DNA of 64,000 bases from contig CAWFNG010000017.1 in the NCBI GenBank assembly GCA_963817135.1, positions 1-64,000 of the forward strand, in the 5' to 3' direction. The notes under the pieces were generated by a model. The model was not told the origin of the DNA. It saw only the letters and a list, made by a program, of their open reading frames with translations, and ran no database searches. The DNA comes from VAZQ01 sp963817135 (GTDB lineage Bacteria; Pseudomonadota; Alphaproteobacteria; Rhizobiales; Xanthobacteraceae). Position 1 is the stretch's first letter, and every line of letters starts with the position of its first letter. The translations under genes were made by a program, and so were the position numbers. This document shows, in pieces, positions 9,101 to 18,516 of the stretch.

Positions 9101-9202
9101 CATTGACCCTGAACCGACATAAGCGACCCATTTTGCTGTGACGCACAAAGGTGCTGCTCATCGGATGGTGTGGTAGGGTGCAATCCTCGCTGGGGACGAC
9201 CC

Positions 9203-10180
9203 ATGAGGCGACGGGATTTTGTCACTCTAATCGGCGGCGCGGCAGCGTGGCCGCTGGCAGCGCGCGCGCAGCAGCAGGGAAAAGTACCGATCATCGGTTT
9301 CTTGGGCCCGAACACGCGTTCGGCCGCTAGCGAATGGGTCGCGGCTTTCGTACAGCGACTGCGCGAACTCGGTTGGATCGATGGTCGCAACATTGCGATC
9401 GAGTATCGCTGGGTCGAGGGACGCGAGGAGCGCTTCGCCGAGATTGCAGCCGAGTTGGTCCGGCTTAAAGTCGATGTCATTGTCACGTCGGGAACCCCAG
9501 CAGTGATGGCTTTAAAGCAAGCGACATTAGTCATCCCGATAATTTTCGCCACGGCAGGGGACCCGGTTGGAAACAAACTCGTCGCAAGCTTGGCAAAACC
9601 GGGTGGCAACGTCACTGGCCTGGCAACCCTGGCAGCCGAACTTGCTGCCAAACAAATCGAGATTTTGCGTGAGGTTATTCCCGGTCTCCGCCGTTTGGCG
9701 GTCATGGGAAATGTCGGCAATCCCTTCACCGTTCTGGAGCTAGCCGAGGTCCAGGCGGCAGCCAGCGCGCTTGGCCTCGAAGTTGTCACACTCGAAATTC
9801 GCCATGCGCAAGATATCGCACCCGCTTTCGAGACGATTAAGGGGCGGAGCCAAGCCCTTTATGTCTGTACCGATGCGCTTGCGAACACTAACCGGATTGG
9901 AATCAACATCCTGGCCGTTGGCGCGCGATTGCCGACGATGCACGGGTCTCGGGACTATGTCGAAGCAGGAGGGTTGATTTCTTTTGGGCCAAACTTCCCA
10001 GACCTGTTTTGGCGAGCTGCCGACTACGTCGACAAGATTCTGCGCGGGTCCAACCCCGCCAATATCCCGGTCGAGCAGCCGACCAAGTTTGATCTCGTCA
10101 TAAACCTGAATACGGCAAAGGCGCTCGGCTTTGAGATTCCAGCCACGCTACTCGTGCGTGCCAATGAAGTGATCGAATAA
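9203..10180 (+). CDS. Orphan PF04392 solute-binding protein
   Basis: Intact receptor starting at ATG 9203 (MRRRDFVTLIGGAAAWPL); the frame also opens at 9170, but the Tat leader and GGGGACG before 9203 fix the start. Cleavage is likely after ARAQQ. The tail is ATLLVRANEVIE. The block before it (TTGCTGTGACGCACAA, then GTGTGGTAGGGT) is closely similar to that in front of the histidine kinase at 10396, suggesting shared promoter ancestry. No transporter partners. Confidence 0.9.
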   Translation: MRRRDFVTLIGGAAAWPLAARAQQQGKVPIIGFLGPNTRSAASEWVAAFVQRLRELGWIDGRNIAIEYRWVEGREERFAEIAAELVRLKVDVIVTSGTPAVMALKQATLVIPIIFATAGDPVGNKLVASLAKPGGNVTGLATLAAELAAKQIEILREVIPGLRRLAVMGNVGNPFTVLELAEVQAAASALGLEVVTLEIRHAQDIAPAFETIKGRSQALYVCTDALANTNRIGINILAVGARLPTMHGSRDYVEAGGLISFGPNFPDLFWRAADYVDKILRGSNPANIPVEQPTKFDLVINLNTAKALGFEIPATLLVRANEVIE

Positions 10181-10395
10181 ATTACGTCGTTTGCTGCGGT
10201 GCATGAGTCAGCTTGTGGCACAAGTGCCGAATCGTCCCGGTTATGACTGTTATTGAATGAGCAGCGGACTGAACCCGGACGCAGCCCTTTGGGCGGCCCA
10301 TGACCCATCTCGGTCATCGGCGGCAAAAATTGCTGTGATGCACAACGGCCCTCCCGATGTGGTAGGTTAAGATCGTCTGCCCCCGGGAGGGCTAT

Positions 10396-12885
10396 GTGAA
10401 ACGGCGTGGCACTGTAAGCCGGAAACCCGCGAAAACGCGGCACCGCAAGCCTACGACGCCGAAGCGCAGCAACGCGGCAATGACCGCGAACCAACCCAAT
10501 TTGTCCGTTAGCGATCTGCAAGAACAACTTAAGCGCCAGGCGCGCGAGCTTGACGAGGCGCGCGAGGAACGGGCTGCGCTCGCAGAGGTGCTGCGCGTCA
10601 TCAGCACGTCTCCGGGCGAGCTGGAACCGGTATTCCAAGCCGTGCTGGAGAATGCGACTCGCATCTGCGAGGCCAAGTTCGGCACGCTGTGGCTTTACGG
10701 TGGAGACGCGTTTCATGCAGCTTCGCTCTATAATGCGCCTGCGGCGTACACCAAGGTTCGCAAGCGCGGACCGGTCCGACCTGACCCACGCACCCCCCTT
10801 GGCCGCGTCGCCCAAACAAAGGAGGCGGTGCAAATCGCCGATATTACGACGGAGCAAGCTTACATCGAGGGCGATCCTCTGTTTGTTACCACTGTGCAAG
10901 TCGGCGGCTTTCGCACGGTTCTCGCCGTCCCGCTGCTGAGGGAGAACGAACTGATCGGCGTCATCGCAATTCACCGCCGAGAAGTTAAACCGTTCACCGC
11001 CAAGCAGATCGACCTCGTTCGGAATTTTGCAGCGCAAGCCGTAATCGCCATCGAGAACACGCGCCTGCTGAACGAGCTACGCCAGCGCACCGCCGATCTC
11101 AGCGAATCGCTGGAACAGCAGACAGCCACAGCGGAGGTGCTGCGCGTAATAAGCAGTTCGCCCGGCGAATTGGAGCCGGTGTTCCAGGCCTTGCTGGAGA
11201 GTGCGACGCACCTATGCGAGGCCAGCTTTGGCAATTTGTTCCTTTGCGAAAGAGATACCTTTCGGATAGCTGCGTTGCAGAGCGCGCCCTTCGCTTGGGC
11301 CGAGCGGTGGCGGCGGGAACCAGTGCTTTCAATTCAAGATAAAGCGAACATTCCTTTAGCTCGCCTCGCCAGAACCAAAGAGGTAGTTCACATTGCCAAC
11401 CTCACAGCTGAGCAATCTTATGTTCAGCGTGAGTACCCAATAGTGGCCCTGGTCGACTTGGCCGGTGCTCGGACCTATCTCGCCGTCCCAATGCTGAAGG
11501 AGGGTGAGCTACTTGGCGCGATTGCCATCTATCGTCAAGAGGTCCGGCCGTTCACCGACAAGCAGGTCGAGCTGGTGCAGAACTTCGCTGCTCAGGCGGT
11601 CATTGCCATCGAGAACACACGGTTGCTCAATGAACTACGCGAATCGTTGCAGCAGCAGACCGCCACTGCCGACGTGCTCAAGGTCATCAGCCGCTCGACG
11701 TTCGACCTCAAATCGGTGCTGCAAGCCCTCGTGGAATCGGCTGCCCGTCTTTGCGACGCCGACACGTCCACAATCACTCGGCAGGAAGGTACGCAGTTTT
11801 TTCGCGCAGCGGCCTATGGCTACTCGCCGGAATTCCTTGAATACATCGGGGCATCGCCGGTTGAACCCGGACGCGGGACGGTCCAGGGGCGCGCCCTGCT
11901 CGAAGGCAGAGTCATTCACATTCCTGACGTGCTGGCTGATCCGGAATACACCTGGGCCGAGGCGCAGCGATTGGGTGGCTTTCGCTCGATACTCGGCGTT
12001 CCGATGCTGCGCGAGGGGATCCCGATTGGCGTTCTCTCATTGTCGCGCTCCGAGGTGCGGCCCTTCACCGACAAACAGATCGAGCTGGTTCAAACTTTTG
12101 CTGACCAGGCAGCCATCGCCATCGAGAACGTACGGCTATTCAACGAGATCAAGGACAAAAGTCGGCAGCTTGCTGAAGCAAGCCAGCACAAATCGCAGTT
12201 CCTCGCCAATATGAGCCACGAGCTACGCACGCCGCTCAACGCCATCATCGGCGTCAGCGAGATGCTGCGGGAGGATGCGGAGGAGTTGAAGCAGGACACC
12301 GAGCCGCTCGACCGTGTGCTCGGCGCGGGCCGACACCTGCTTGCCTTGATTAATGACATCCTCGACCTGTCCAAAATCGAGGCGGGGCGGATGGAGCTTG
12401 CTCTCACTACTTTCGCGCTTGCGCCTCTGATTGATGATGTCGTCAAGACCATCGAGCCCCTCGCGGCTAAGAACTCTAACCGCGTCTCAGTCAACTGCGA
12501 CGCTGCGATCGGAACGGTGGATGCCGATCAGATGCGGCTGCGGCAGGCGCTATTGAATCTCATGAGCAACGCCAACAAGTTCACCGACCACGGCACCATC
12601 ACCATCGACGCGCGGCAAGGGCAAGAGGATGGCCGCGACTGGATCACGCTCGCGGTTGCCGACACTGGCATCGGCATGACGGCCGAGCAGATTGGCAAGC
12701 TGTTCCAGGAGTTTGCCCAAGCCTCCTCCACCACCGCGAGCAAATACGGGGGTACGGGCCTTGGCCTCGCGATCAGCCGACGGTTCTGTCAGATGATGGG
12801 CGGCGACATCACTGTAGACAGCAAGCCCGGTCGCGGTTCGACTTTCACAATCCGATTACCGAGGATCGTAGAAGCTCCCAAGTAA
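10396..12885 (+). CDS. Triple-GAF sensor histidine kinase
   Basis: 829-residue cytoplasmic sensor kinase with no membrane segment. A basic N-terminus and a coiled coil (about 35-65) precede three GAF domains, at about 70-225, 250-405 and 430-580, each introduced by a similar linker (AEVLRVISTSPGELEPVF-like). HisKA follows with the phospho-acceptor His608 in MSHELRTPLN, then HATPase_c with the N box (NLMSNANKF), DTGIGM and GGTGLGLAIS. The GTG start at 10396 has GGGAGG five bases upstream. No response regulator is encoded nearby, so its partner is elsewhere. The three GAF units look like internal duplications and presumably sense a small ligand or redox state. Confidence 0.92.
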   Translation: MKRRGTVSRKPAKTRHRKPTTPKRSNAAMTANQPNLSVSDLQEQLKRQARELDEAREERAALAEVLRVISTSPGELEPVFQAVLENATRICEAKFGTLWLYGGDAFHAASLYNAPAAYTKVRKRGPVRPDPRTPLGRVAQTKEAVQIADITTEQAYIEGDPLFVTTVQVGGFRTVLAVPLLRENELIGVIAIHRREVKPFTAKQIDLVRNFAAQAVIAIENTRLLNELRQRTADLSESLEQQTATAEVLRVISSSPGELEPVFQALLESATHLCEASFGNLFLCERDTFRIAALQSAPFAWAERWRREPVLSIQDKANIPLARLARTKEVVHIANLTAEQSYVQREYPIVALVDLAGARTYLAVPMLKEGELLGAIAIYRQEVRPFTDKQVELVQNFAAQAVIAIENTRLLNELRESLQQQTATADVLKVISRSTFDLKSVLQALVESAARLCDADTSTITRQEGTQFFRAAAYGYSPEFLEYIGASPVEPGRGTVQGRALLEGRVIHIPDVLADPEYTWAEAQRLGGFRSILGVPMLREGIPIGVLSLSRSEVRPFTDKQIELVQTFADQAAIAIENVRLFNEIKDKSRQLAEASQHKSQFLANMSHELRTPLNAIIGVSEMLREDAEELKQDTEPLDRVLGAGRHLLALINDILDLSKIEAGRMELALTTFALAPLIDDVVKTIEPLAAKNSNRVSVNCDAAIGTVDADQMRLRQALLNLMSNANKFTDHGTITIDARQGQEDGRDWITLAVADTGIGMTAEQIGKLFQEFAQASSTTASKYGGTGLGLAISRRFCQMMGGDITVDSKPGRGSTFTIRLPRIVEAPK

Positions 12886-13346
12886 GCGGTGGCCGCCAAT
12901 CCGACCCACGCAGAAGAGGGGCGCTGAAAAATCATTAGAGATTTTGCTGCACTGCATTAGTCCGGTTATGGCACGAACTCGGACCTTCCGCAACGTCCTC
13001 TATCCGGCCGCTATTGGTAGACAAGCAGACCTTGAGCAAGCCCGCACGCGGACTGTTGACGAGGCGCTCAGCCGCACAAGCAAGCGGCAAGCGGAGGGAG
13101 CGGTGATCCACGCGCCGACGCTGGCCGACGCGCGGTTATACCGAGACGCGCGAGACGGCGATGGTGGCTTTTGCAAAGTGCTGGCGAAGGAATAAAGGAG
13201 CTGAAATCGCGCGCAATTGTGCTATACTTCCAGCGTTGTGGATAGCGGGGTTTTCTCCAGTCGGCGAGTGAGGGCGCCGGCCTACAGAAAGACGGCCTGC
13301 GGTCCCGCTGCGATAGCTCATCTGATCCGTTCAATGTCGTCGGCTC
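12886..13346. other. Intergenic stretch, no firm gene
   Basis: Around 12949-12985 there is text of the dispersed-repeat type (TGCTGCACTGCATTAG, GGCACGAACTCGGACC). A short plus-strand frame from 12968 to 13195 has no recognisable domain or ribosome site, and I do not call it. Confidence 0.4.
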
Positions 13347-13535
13347 TCAGGCCCATTTCGGCGAACTATAGTTCCGGGATGCCGACTCTATCTTTTTCTC
13401 TACGGCGGCCGCTTGGGCGCAAGCGTCTTTTTGCGAGTTGGCCACGCCCCGGCCAACTATCTCTCGGTCCAATAGGACTTCCCAGTACCATCCGGTACCG
13501 TTTTCCAATATTCGATATTCAACGGAATGAGACAC
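13347..13535 (-). CDS. Small conserved-looking hypothetical protein
   Basis: 62 residues from a GTG at 13535, with GGGAGA seven bases upstream. The sequence (GTGWYWEVLLDREIVGRGVA) reads as a compact beta-hairpin plus helix, as seen in small Bradyrhizobium proteins that probably bind a partner. No function assigned. Two hairpins lie just upstream. Confidence 0.55.
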   Translation of the reverse strand: MSHSVEYRILENGTGWYWEVLLDREIVGRGVANSQKDACAQAAAVEKKIESASRNYSSPKWA

Positions 13536-13562
13536 AAGGCTTCTCCCGTCTCCTTGAAAAAA

Positions 13563-13592
13563 TGGCGCCCAAGCGGCTGGGAATGGGCGCCA
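13563..13592. repeat. Perfect 8-bp inverted repeat
   Basis: TGGCGCCC, 14 bases, GGGCGCCA. It lies in the leader region of the small gene at 13347-13535 and could be an operator or an RNA hairpin. Confidence 0.5.
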
Positions 13593-13608
13593 AGTAACCT
13601 CGGAAGGT

Positions 13609-13626
13609 CGGCTGTTAGAACAGCCG
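13609..13626. repeat. Tight hairpin
   Basis: CGGCTGTT-AG-AACAGCCG, an 8-bp perfect stem with a two-base centre. It is almost a palindrome, so an operator is as likely as an RNA structure. It lies 17 bases from the preceding inverted repeat. Confidence 0.5.
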
Positions 13627-13790
13627 GGGACAACTTCACTCTTACACCAAGCCTTTGAACGTTCCCTGTCATTGGAAAAATTCTAGTAACAGGCATCAAC
13701 ACCGAGGATACGGCCGCTACACTGACAGTGTCCGCAGCCGGCGGAAGCAGGCATGTGACCGCTGGAGACAAATTCTCGTGGGAGGATGAC

Positions 13791-14579
13791 GTGGATCTCG
13801 GGCTCAAAGACAGAGTTGCTATTGTTGCCGGCGGCAGTCGCGGTATCGGCAAAGCTTGCGCCAAGGAACTGCTTGCCGAAGGCGCTATCGTCGTCCTCGT
13901 CAGCAAGAACCCCGATATCAACGCTACCACTGTGCGCGAGCTGGACCGACGGCACGCCGACCGTGTCCTTGGTGTGCCGACAGATCTCCACGATGACGCT
14001 GCGGTCGCGGCGATGACCGCGCAGGCGGTTGACCGGTATGGCCGCATCGACATTCTCGTGAACTCGGCGGCGACCGTCATCCCCCAGGACTTTTTCAAGA
14101 TGGGCGACGGACAACTGACGAATCTCCTCGACCAGAAATTCAACCCCGCCGCGCGCTGTATTCGTCACGTCGTCCCGCACATGCGCAAACGGAAATGGGG
14201 CCGCATCATCAATATCTCCGGGCTTGCCGGGCGGCAGCCGCATTTCACCGTCGTGCCGGCCGCGCTCAACAATTCCGCCATGCTCAACCTGACCAAGGCG
14301 CTCGCGGCCGAGCTCGCCAAGGACAACATCCTGGTCAATGCCGTCGTGCCTTACATCATCGACACCGAGCGGCAAGAGGAGACGATGCGGGAATGGGCGC
14401 AGATGACCGGCCAGGCCGAGGCGGAGGTGCGCAAGCAGCGCATTTCCAGGCTTCCGGTTGGTCGCATGGGGCGCCCGGACGAGGTTGGCGCGGTCGTCGC
14501 CTTCATGGCCTCCGAGCGATCGAGCTACGTCGTCGGCACCGCCTGGCATGTCGATGGCGGCGGCTCGATGACACTCTGA
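13791..14579 (+). CDS. Short-chain dehydrogenase/reductase family protein, non-canonical active site
   Basis: 262 residues from a GTG at 13791, six bases after GGGAGG; the frame is open further upstream but has no better start. The Rossmann signature GGSRGIGKA and the structural NSAA are present, and the C-terminal VVGTAWHVDGGGSM is typical of SDR enzymes. The catalytic Y-x-x-x-K is not visible: aligned on LNLTKALAAELAKDNILVN, the Tyr position is Ala and the Lys position is Asn (PAALNNSAMLN). It probably binds NAD(P) but may not do classical SDR chemistry. It lies alone, followed by two palindromic repeats. Confidence 0.85.
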   Translation: MDLGLKDRVAIVAGGSRGIGKACAKELLAEGAIVVLVSKNPDINATTVRELDRRHADRVLGVPTDLHDDAAVAAMTAQAVDRYGRIDILVNSAATVIPQDFFKMGDGQLTNLLDQKFNPAARCIRHVVPHMRKRKWGRIINISGLAGRQPHFTVVPAALNNSAMLNLTKALAAELAKDNILVNAVVPYIIDTERQEETMREWAQMTGQAEAEVRKQRISRLPVGRMGRPDEVGAVVAFMASERSSYVVGTAWHVDGGGSMTL

Positions 14580-14647
14580 GCGCCATTCAAGCGGACGACA
14601 TTCATCCGCGCTGACACGCCATCGGCGGCATGACTGATCCAACTTGG

Positions 14648-14726
14648 CGTTGCTAGTGGTCCGATTTCCGAAGTTCGCCAGTACTCGCGGCAAGTTCAGG
14701 TGCGAACTTCGGAATATCTAGCAACG
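14648..14726. repeat. Palindromic element A, copy 1
   Basis: 79 bp with inverted outer arms (CGTTGCTAG / CTAGCAACG) and perfect 13-bp inner arms (TTCCGAAGTTCGC / GCGAACTTCGGAA) around a GC-rich centre. Copies 2 and 3 are at 20086-20147 (opposite orientation) and 42392-42461. The inner arms and centre are conserved while the outer arms differ between copies. Confidence 0.8.
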
Positions 14727-14734
14727 TTATGAGT

Positions 14735-14812
14735 CTAGTGTGGTTTTGAATTTGAAGTTCCTAAACGAGCTTGCGGCCAGTAATGATAGGAACTTCAAAT
14801 TCACCGCACTAG
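14735..14812. repeat. Palindromic element B, full copy
   Basis: 78 bp bounded by CTAGTG and CACTAG, with perfect 16-bp arms (GAATTTGAAGTTCCTA / TAGGAACTTCAAATTC) around a 23-base centre containing CGAGCTTGCGGCCAGTAA. Half of it recurs at 21324-21370. The size, flanking CTAG and lack of coding capacity fit a miniature inverted-repeat mobile element. Confidence 0.8.
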
Positions 14813-14864
14813 CCACGGTCTTGCAAACACGTTAGCGTCGCCGGCAACAAACAATTGAATCGCC

Positions 14865-15845
14865 ATGAACATCCGTCGTCGCCGATTCCTCCAGCTGACC
14901 GCCGGCGCTGCCGCGCTTCCCGCGGCGTCGCGCCTCGCATACGCCGACACGTATCCGTCGCGGCCGGTGCATCTCGTCGTCGGCTTCTCGGCCGGTTCGG
15001 CATCCGACATCAACGCGCGTGTTATCGGTCAGCGGCTGTCGGAGCGGCTTGGCCAGCCCTTCGTCGTGGATAATCGCGCGGGCGCCGGCGGCAATATCGC
15101 CACGGAGGTCGTCGTGCGGGCGCCGGCGGACGGTTACGCGCTGCTCTATGCGTCGACCGCGATCGCGATCAACACGACGCTCTACGAGGGCAAGCTCAAT
15201 TACAATGTTCTGCGCGATCTTGTGCCGGTCGCGGCCGTCGTGCGCACGCCGTTCGTGATGGAGGTCTGTCCCGACCTTCCGGTCAAGACCGTTCCCGAAT
15301 TCATCGCCTATGCCAAGGCCAATCCGGGCACGATCAACATGGCGACGGTGGGCCCCGGCAGCGCCCAGCATCTCTATGGCGAGTATTTCAAGATGATGAC
15401 CGGGATCACCATGGTGCCGGTGCACTATCACGGCGCGGCGCCGGCCATCATCGATCTGATTGCCGGCCGGGTGCAGGTCATGTTCGACGTCGTCGTGTCG
15501 TCGATCTCCTACATCAGGTCCGGCAAGCTCCGGGCGCTGGCGGTCACCACGGCGACGCCGCAGGAGGTGCTGCCGGGTGTCCCGACGGTCGGCCAATTCG
15601 TGCTGGGCTACGAAGCGGGCGGTTGGCAGGGCCTCTGTGCGCCGGGCAAGACGCCGCCCGAAATCATCGACAAGCTCAATCGGGAGATCAATGCGGCGCT
15701 GGCCGATCCGCCGATCAAGGCGCGGCTCGCCGACCTGGGCGGTCAACCGTACGGCGGCCCGCCGGAGGAGTTCGGCAGGTTTCTCGCAGCGGAAACCGAA
15801 AAATGGGGCAAGGTGGTCCGCGCAGCCGGCCTCAAGCCAGATTGA
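14865..15845 (+). CDS. Bug-family tripartite tricarboxylate receptor, orphan
   Basis: 326-residue extracytoplasmic receptor (TctC/Bug family, PF03401). Residues 3-25 form a twin-arginine leader (RRRRFLQLTAGAAALP). The mature chain begins YPSRPVHLVVGFSAGSASD and carries the family blocks DNRAGAGGNIATE, ADGYALLYAS, PVHYHGAAPAIIDLIAGRVQVMF and PEIIDKLNREI. Such receptors bind carboxylates; the usual TctA/TctB membrane partners are not in the window. Close in type to the receptor at 55747. Confidence 0.9.
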   Translation: MNIRRRRFLQLTAGAAALPAASRLAYADTYPSRPVHLVVGFSAGSASDINARVIGQRLSERLGQPFVVDNRAGAGGNIATEVVVRAPADGYALLYASTAIAINTTLYEGKLNYNVLRDLVPVAAVVRTPFVMEVCPDLPVKTVPEFIAYAKANPGTINMATVGPGSAQHLYGEYFKMMTGITMVPVHYHGAAPAIIDLIAGRVQVMFDVVVSSISYIRSGKLRALAVTTATPQEVLPGVPTVGQFVLGYEAGGWQGLCAPGKTPPEIIDKLNREINAALADPPIKARLADLGGQPYGGPPEEFGRFLAAETEKWGKVVRAAGLKPD

Positions 15846-16122
15846 ACGTGCGCACGGCCGCGCCGGCATTGGCCGGATGGCCAGGCAGCTTGAAACGGTT
15901 ATTCCCTATTGCGTGGGCTTGAACCTCGTCGACAGTGGCTGCGACCAAAGGAAGCCAGGGGGCGAGTAGACAGCCGTTTTCCATCCCGCTTCCGTCACGG
16001 CCTCCGGCCGAGGAAGCTCCGTATTCGCCGCGGAGTTTTCCCGATTATTTTGGCTTGTCACAGACAAACAGCGTGATCCGAACGATTTCCTATTCGACGG
16101 ACTGGAGCATGGGAGCCGAGTG

Positions 16123-16299
16123 ATGGTTTTTTCGAGCAAAGAGGCGCTGCAAAGGGCGCTCCACTGTGCGACGCGGGCGGACGAGGCTTTCGACGAAAAT
16201 ACGCGCCACCTGTTTCTGCGGTTGCGCGACAATTGGATTGAAGTGGCAAGCATTTCCGAATGCTCCGCGCCGGGACTTGCACCAAATCCGGAGATCTGA
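16123..16299 (+). CDS. Small hypothetical protein, 58 residues
   Basis: ATG at 16123, eight bases after GGGAG. The product begins MVFSSKEALQRALHCATRAD and continues with ENTRHLFLRLRDNWIEVA, a helical pattern that looks like a genuine small protein, as commonly seen in Bradyrhizobium. No domain known to me. Ends with TGA at 16297-16299. Confidence 0.55.
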   Translation: MVFSSKEALQRALHCATRADEAFDENTRHLFLRLRDNWIEVASISECSAPGLAPNPEI

Positions 16300-16461
16300 G
16301 GAGCGCGCCGCGCACCACGAGAGCGGGTAGCGCTTAAGCTTGCTGAGCGCATGCCTGCGGCTATCGATGCCATTTGCCGCCGACGAAATTTGCTCGCGGC
16401 GAATTCTTCCGTGCATGACCCGAAAGCAGTCGTGTATGTTGGCAAACAGCGTCGCGATGGC

Positions 16462-17226
16462 TTATTTTGATTCAGAATCCTTCGTCACCATCACAAGAGC
16501 TTCCTGCACGGTCGTCATAAATTGTGCGGGGAAGATGATAGTCGAGTTTTTTTCGGTGGCGATTTCCGCCATCGTCTGCAGGGTACGGAGCTGCAGTGCG
16601 ACGGGATGCTGAGTGATGATGTCGGCCGCTTGGCCTAGCTTCATCGCGGCTTGAAACTCTCCCTCAGCGGCGACGATCTTTGCACGGCGTTCGCGCTCGG
16701 CCTCGGCTTCCTTCGCCATTGCGCGTTGCATATTATCGGGGAGCACTATGTCCTTGATTTCGACCGCCGTCACCTGCGTGCCCCACGGCTCCGTATGTCT
16801 GTCGATGACGTTCTTGATTTGCTCGTTGATGCTCGCAGTGTCTGCGAGAAGTTGATCGAGACTAAAGCGTCCGACGACATTTCGCACCGTGGTCTGGCTG
16901 ATTTGATTAATCGCATTGTAGACGTTTTCAATCACGATGACCGCTTTTTCCGGATCAGAAATATGATAGTAGGCGACCGCTGCGATATCGATGGAAACGT
17001 TGTCCTTGGTGATGATTTTCTGCGAGGGGATTTGCATCGTGACGGTACGCAAAGAGACGCGTACCATCTGCTGGACAGGAACGAAAACGAGCGTGAGGCC
17101 GGGCCCGCGCACGCCTTCGAATTTTCCAAGAAAGAGTACAACACCCCGCTCGTACTGCCGCAGGATGCGAATCGAGGCAAGGAGATAGAGGACAATCGCC
17201 GCGCCGAAAATGAAGGTCCAATACAT
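16462..17226 (-). CDS. Slipin / stomatin-like SPFH membrane protein
   Basis: 254 residues from ATG 17226 (MYWTFIFGAAIVLYLLASI); longer starts lack a membrane-anchor context. One N-terminal membrane segment is followed by the SPFH (prohibitin homology) domain: IRILRQYERGVVLFLGKFEG, then VSIDIAAVAYYHI, NQISQTTVRNVVG and EIKDIVLPDNMQRAMAKEAEAERERRAK-type coiled coil. Slipins form oligomeric membrane scaffolds. The usual NfeD-type protease partner is not adjacent, so this is a stand-alone member. Confidence 0.9.
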   Translation of the reverse strand: MYWTFIFGAAIVLYLLASIRILRQYERGVVLFLGKFEGVRGPGLTLVFVPVQQMVRVSLRTVTMQIPSQKIITKDNVSIDIAAVAYYHISDPEKAVIVIENVYNAINQISQTTVRNVVGRFSLDQLLADTASINEQIKNVIDRHTEPWGTQVTAVEIKDIVLPDNMQRAMAKEAEAERERRAKIVAAEGEFQAAMKLGQAADIITQHPVALQLRTLQTMAEIATEKNSTIIFPAQFMTTVQEALVMVTKDSESK

Positions 17227-17435
17227 GCGAGCACTATTACATATGTCGCAATACCGGTCGAGCGGCTTAGCGCAGCGAATTTGTTCAATGATGCAGCCGA
17301 TCAATTTGATTTTCGGCCAGCGATATTCGATGGTGAGGCTCTTGCTGAAAATCGCTCCAGACGCGCTGACTGGTGCCGACCAATGCGATATCCTGAATCA
17401 ACCCTGGCTGCGCGGGACCGAGGCATTCCGATCAA

Positions 17436-18419
17436 GTGAGACGGCGCGAGTTCATCACGGCTCTTGGTGGAGTTGCTGCATGGCCGCTTGCGGCGCGTAC
17501 GCAGCAGGCGGCAAACCTGCCAACTATTGGGTTTGTCGGCAGCGACTTGCCCGACCCGTACGCAGACCGGCTGCGCGCGTTCCGCTTGGGCTTGAAATCG
17601 ACCGGCTTTATGGAAGGCCAGAATGTCGCGGTCGAATATCGCTGGGCCGAGGGTCGGAATGATAAATTGCCAGCATTGGCGGCTGATCTTGTTCGTCGCC
17701 AAGTGGCTGTAATTGTCGCGCCCACGACCCCTTCAGTTTTGGCCGCGAAGGCCGCGACTAAGGCCATCCCGATAGTCTTCTTTGTTGCGGGTGACCCGGT
17801 CGACCTCGGACTTGTCGCGAACCTGAACCGGCCCGACAGTAACCTGACAGGTGCGACCACGCTGACTTTGGAAGTAGGGCCGAAATGGCTGCAGCTGCTG
17901 CATGAGATGATCCCGAATGCCACATCACTGGCCCTGCTCATCAACCCGACCAGTCCAAATCTTGCTGAAGCCCAATCGAGAGACTTACAGGCGGCGGCAC
18001 GCAGTCGCGGGCTACAGCTGCAGGTGCTGCAAGCGAGCACCGACCGAGACTTCGATACCGCCTTCGCAAGCGTGGCCCGACTGCGGGCGAGCGGACTCGT
18101 CATCAGCTCCGATTCATTCTTCTTCAGCCGGAGCGATCAACTCGCCGAACTGGCCACCCGCTATGCGGTGCCCACGATCTTCGGGTTTCGCGAGTTTGTC
18201 GCGGCCGGCGGCCTGATGAGCTATGGTGGCAGCCTTCAGGAATTTTTTCGTTGGGTCGGCGTCTATACCGGCCGGATTCTCAGGGGCGAGAAACCGGGCG
18301 ATCTGCCAGTCCAGCAATCCACGAAAGTGGAACTGTTTATCAATCTCAAGACGGCCCAGGCGCTTGGGATTGAAGTTCCGCCGACCCTGCTTACCCGCGC
18401 CGATGAGGTGATCGAATAG
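17436..18419 (+). CDS. Orphan PF04392 solute-binding protein
   Basis: Intact receptor, 327 residues, from a GTG at 17436 that places the Tat motif at residues 2-4 (MRRREFITALGGVAAWPL). The ribosome site is weak. The Tat motif, GDPVDLGLVANLNRPDSNLTG and the C-terminal LTRADEVIE are family hallmarks. No transporter genes are adjacent; the downstream gene is convergent and unrelated. Confidence 0.9.
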   Translation: MRRREFITALGGVAAWPLAARTQQAANLPTIGFVGSDLPDPYADRLRAFRLGLKSTGFMEGQNVAVEYRWAEGRNDKLPALAADLVRRQVAVIVAPTTPSVLAAKAATKAIPIVFFVAGDPVDLGLVANLNRPDSNLTGATTLTLEVGPKWLQLLHEMIPNATSLALLINPTSPNLAEAQSRDLQAAARSRGLQLQVLQASTDRDFDTAFASVARLRASGLVISSDSFFFSRSDQLAELATRYAVPTIFGFREFVAAGGLMSYGGSLQEFFRWVGVYTGRILRGEKPGDLPVQQSTKVELFINLKTAQALGIEVPPTLLTRADEVIE

Positions 18420-18516
18420 TTGACCCTCGTTCCTAACCGCGTCAGTGGCCCAAAGCAGGCGTAAGCGAAGGACGTGCTTGGGCTCGTTGATCAGGACGGA
18501 TAGGACGGCATATCTC

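Noticed and set aside
10024..11037. Long minus-strand frame of 337 codons across the SBP/kinase boundary
   Set aside because: It is antisense to two well-supported genes, has no recognisable domain and is rich in Arg/Ala as expected of a shadow frame in GC-rich DNA.
12944..13195. 83-codon plus-strand frame after the kinase
   Set aside because: No ribosome site, no domain, and its start overlaps dispersed-repeat text.
14832..15869. Minus-strand frame of 345 codons
   Set aside because: Antisense to the Bug receptor at 14865; composition is typical of a mirror frame and no domain is visible.
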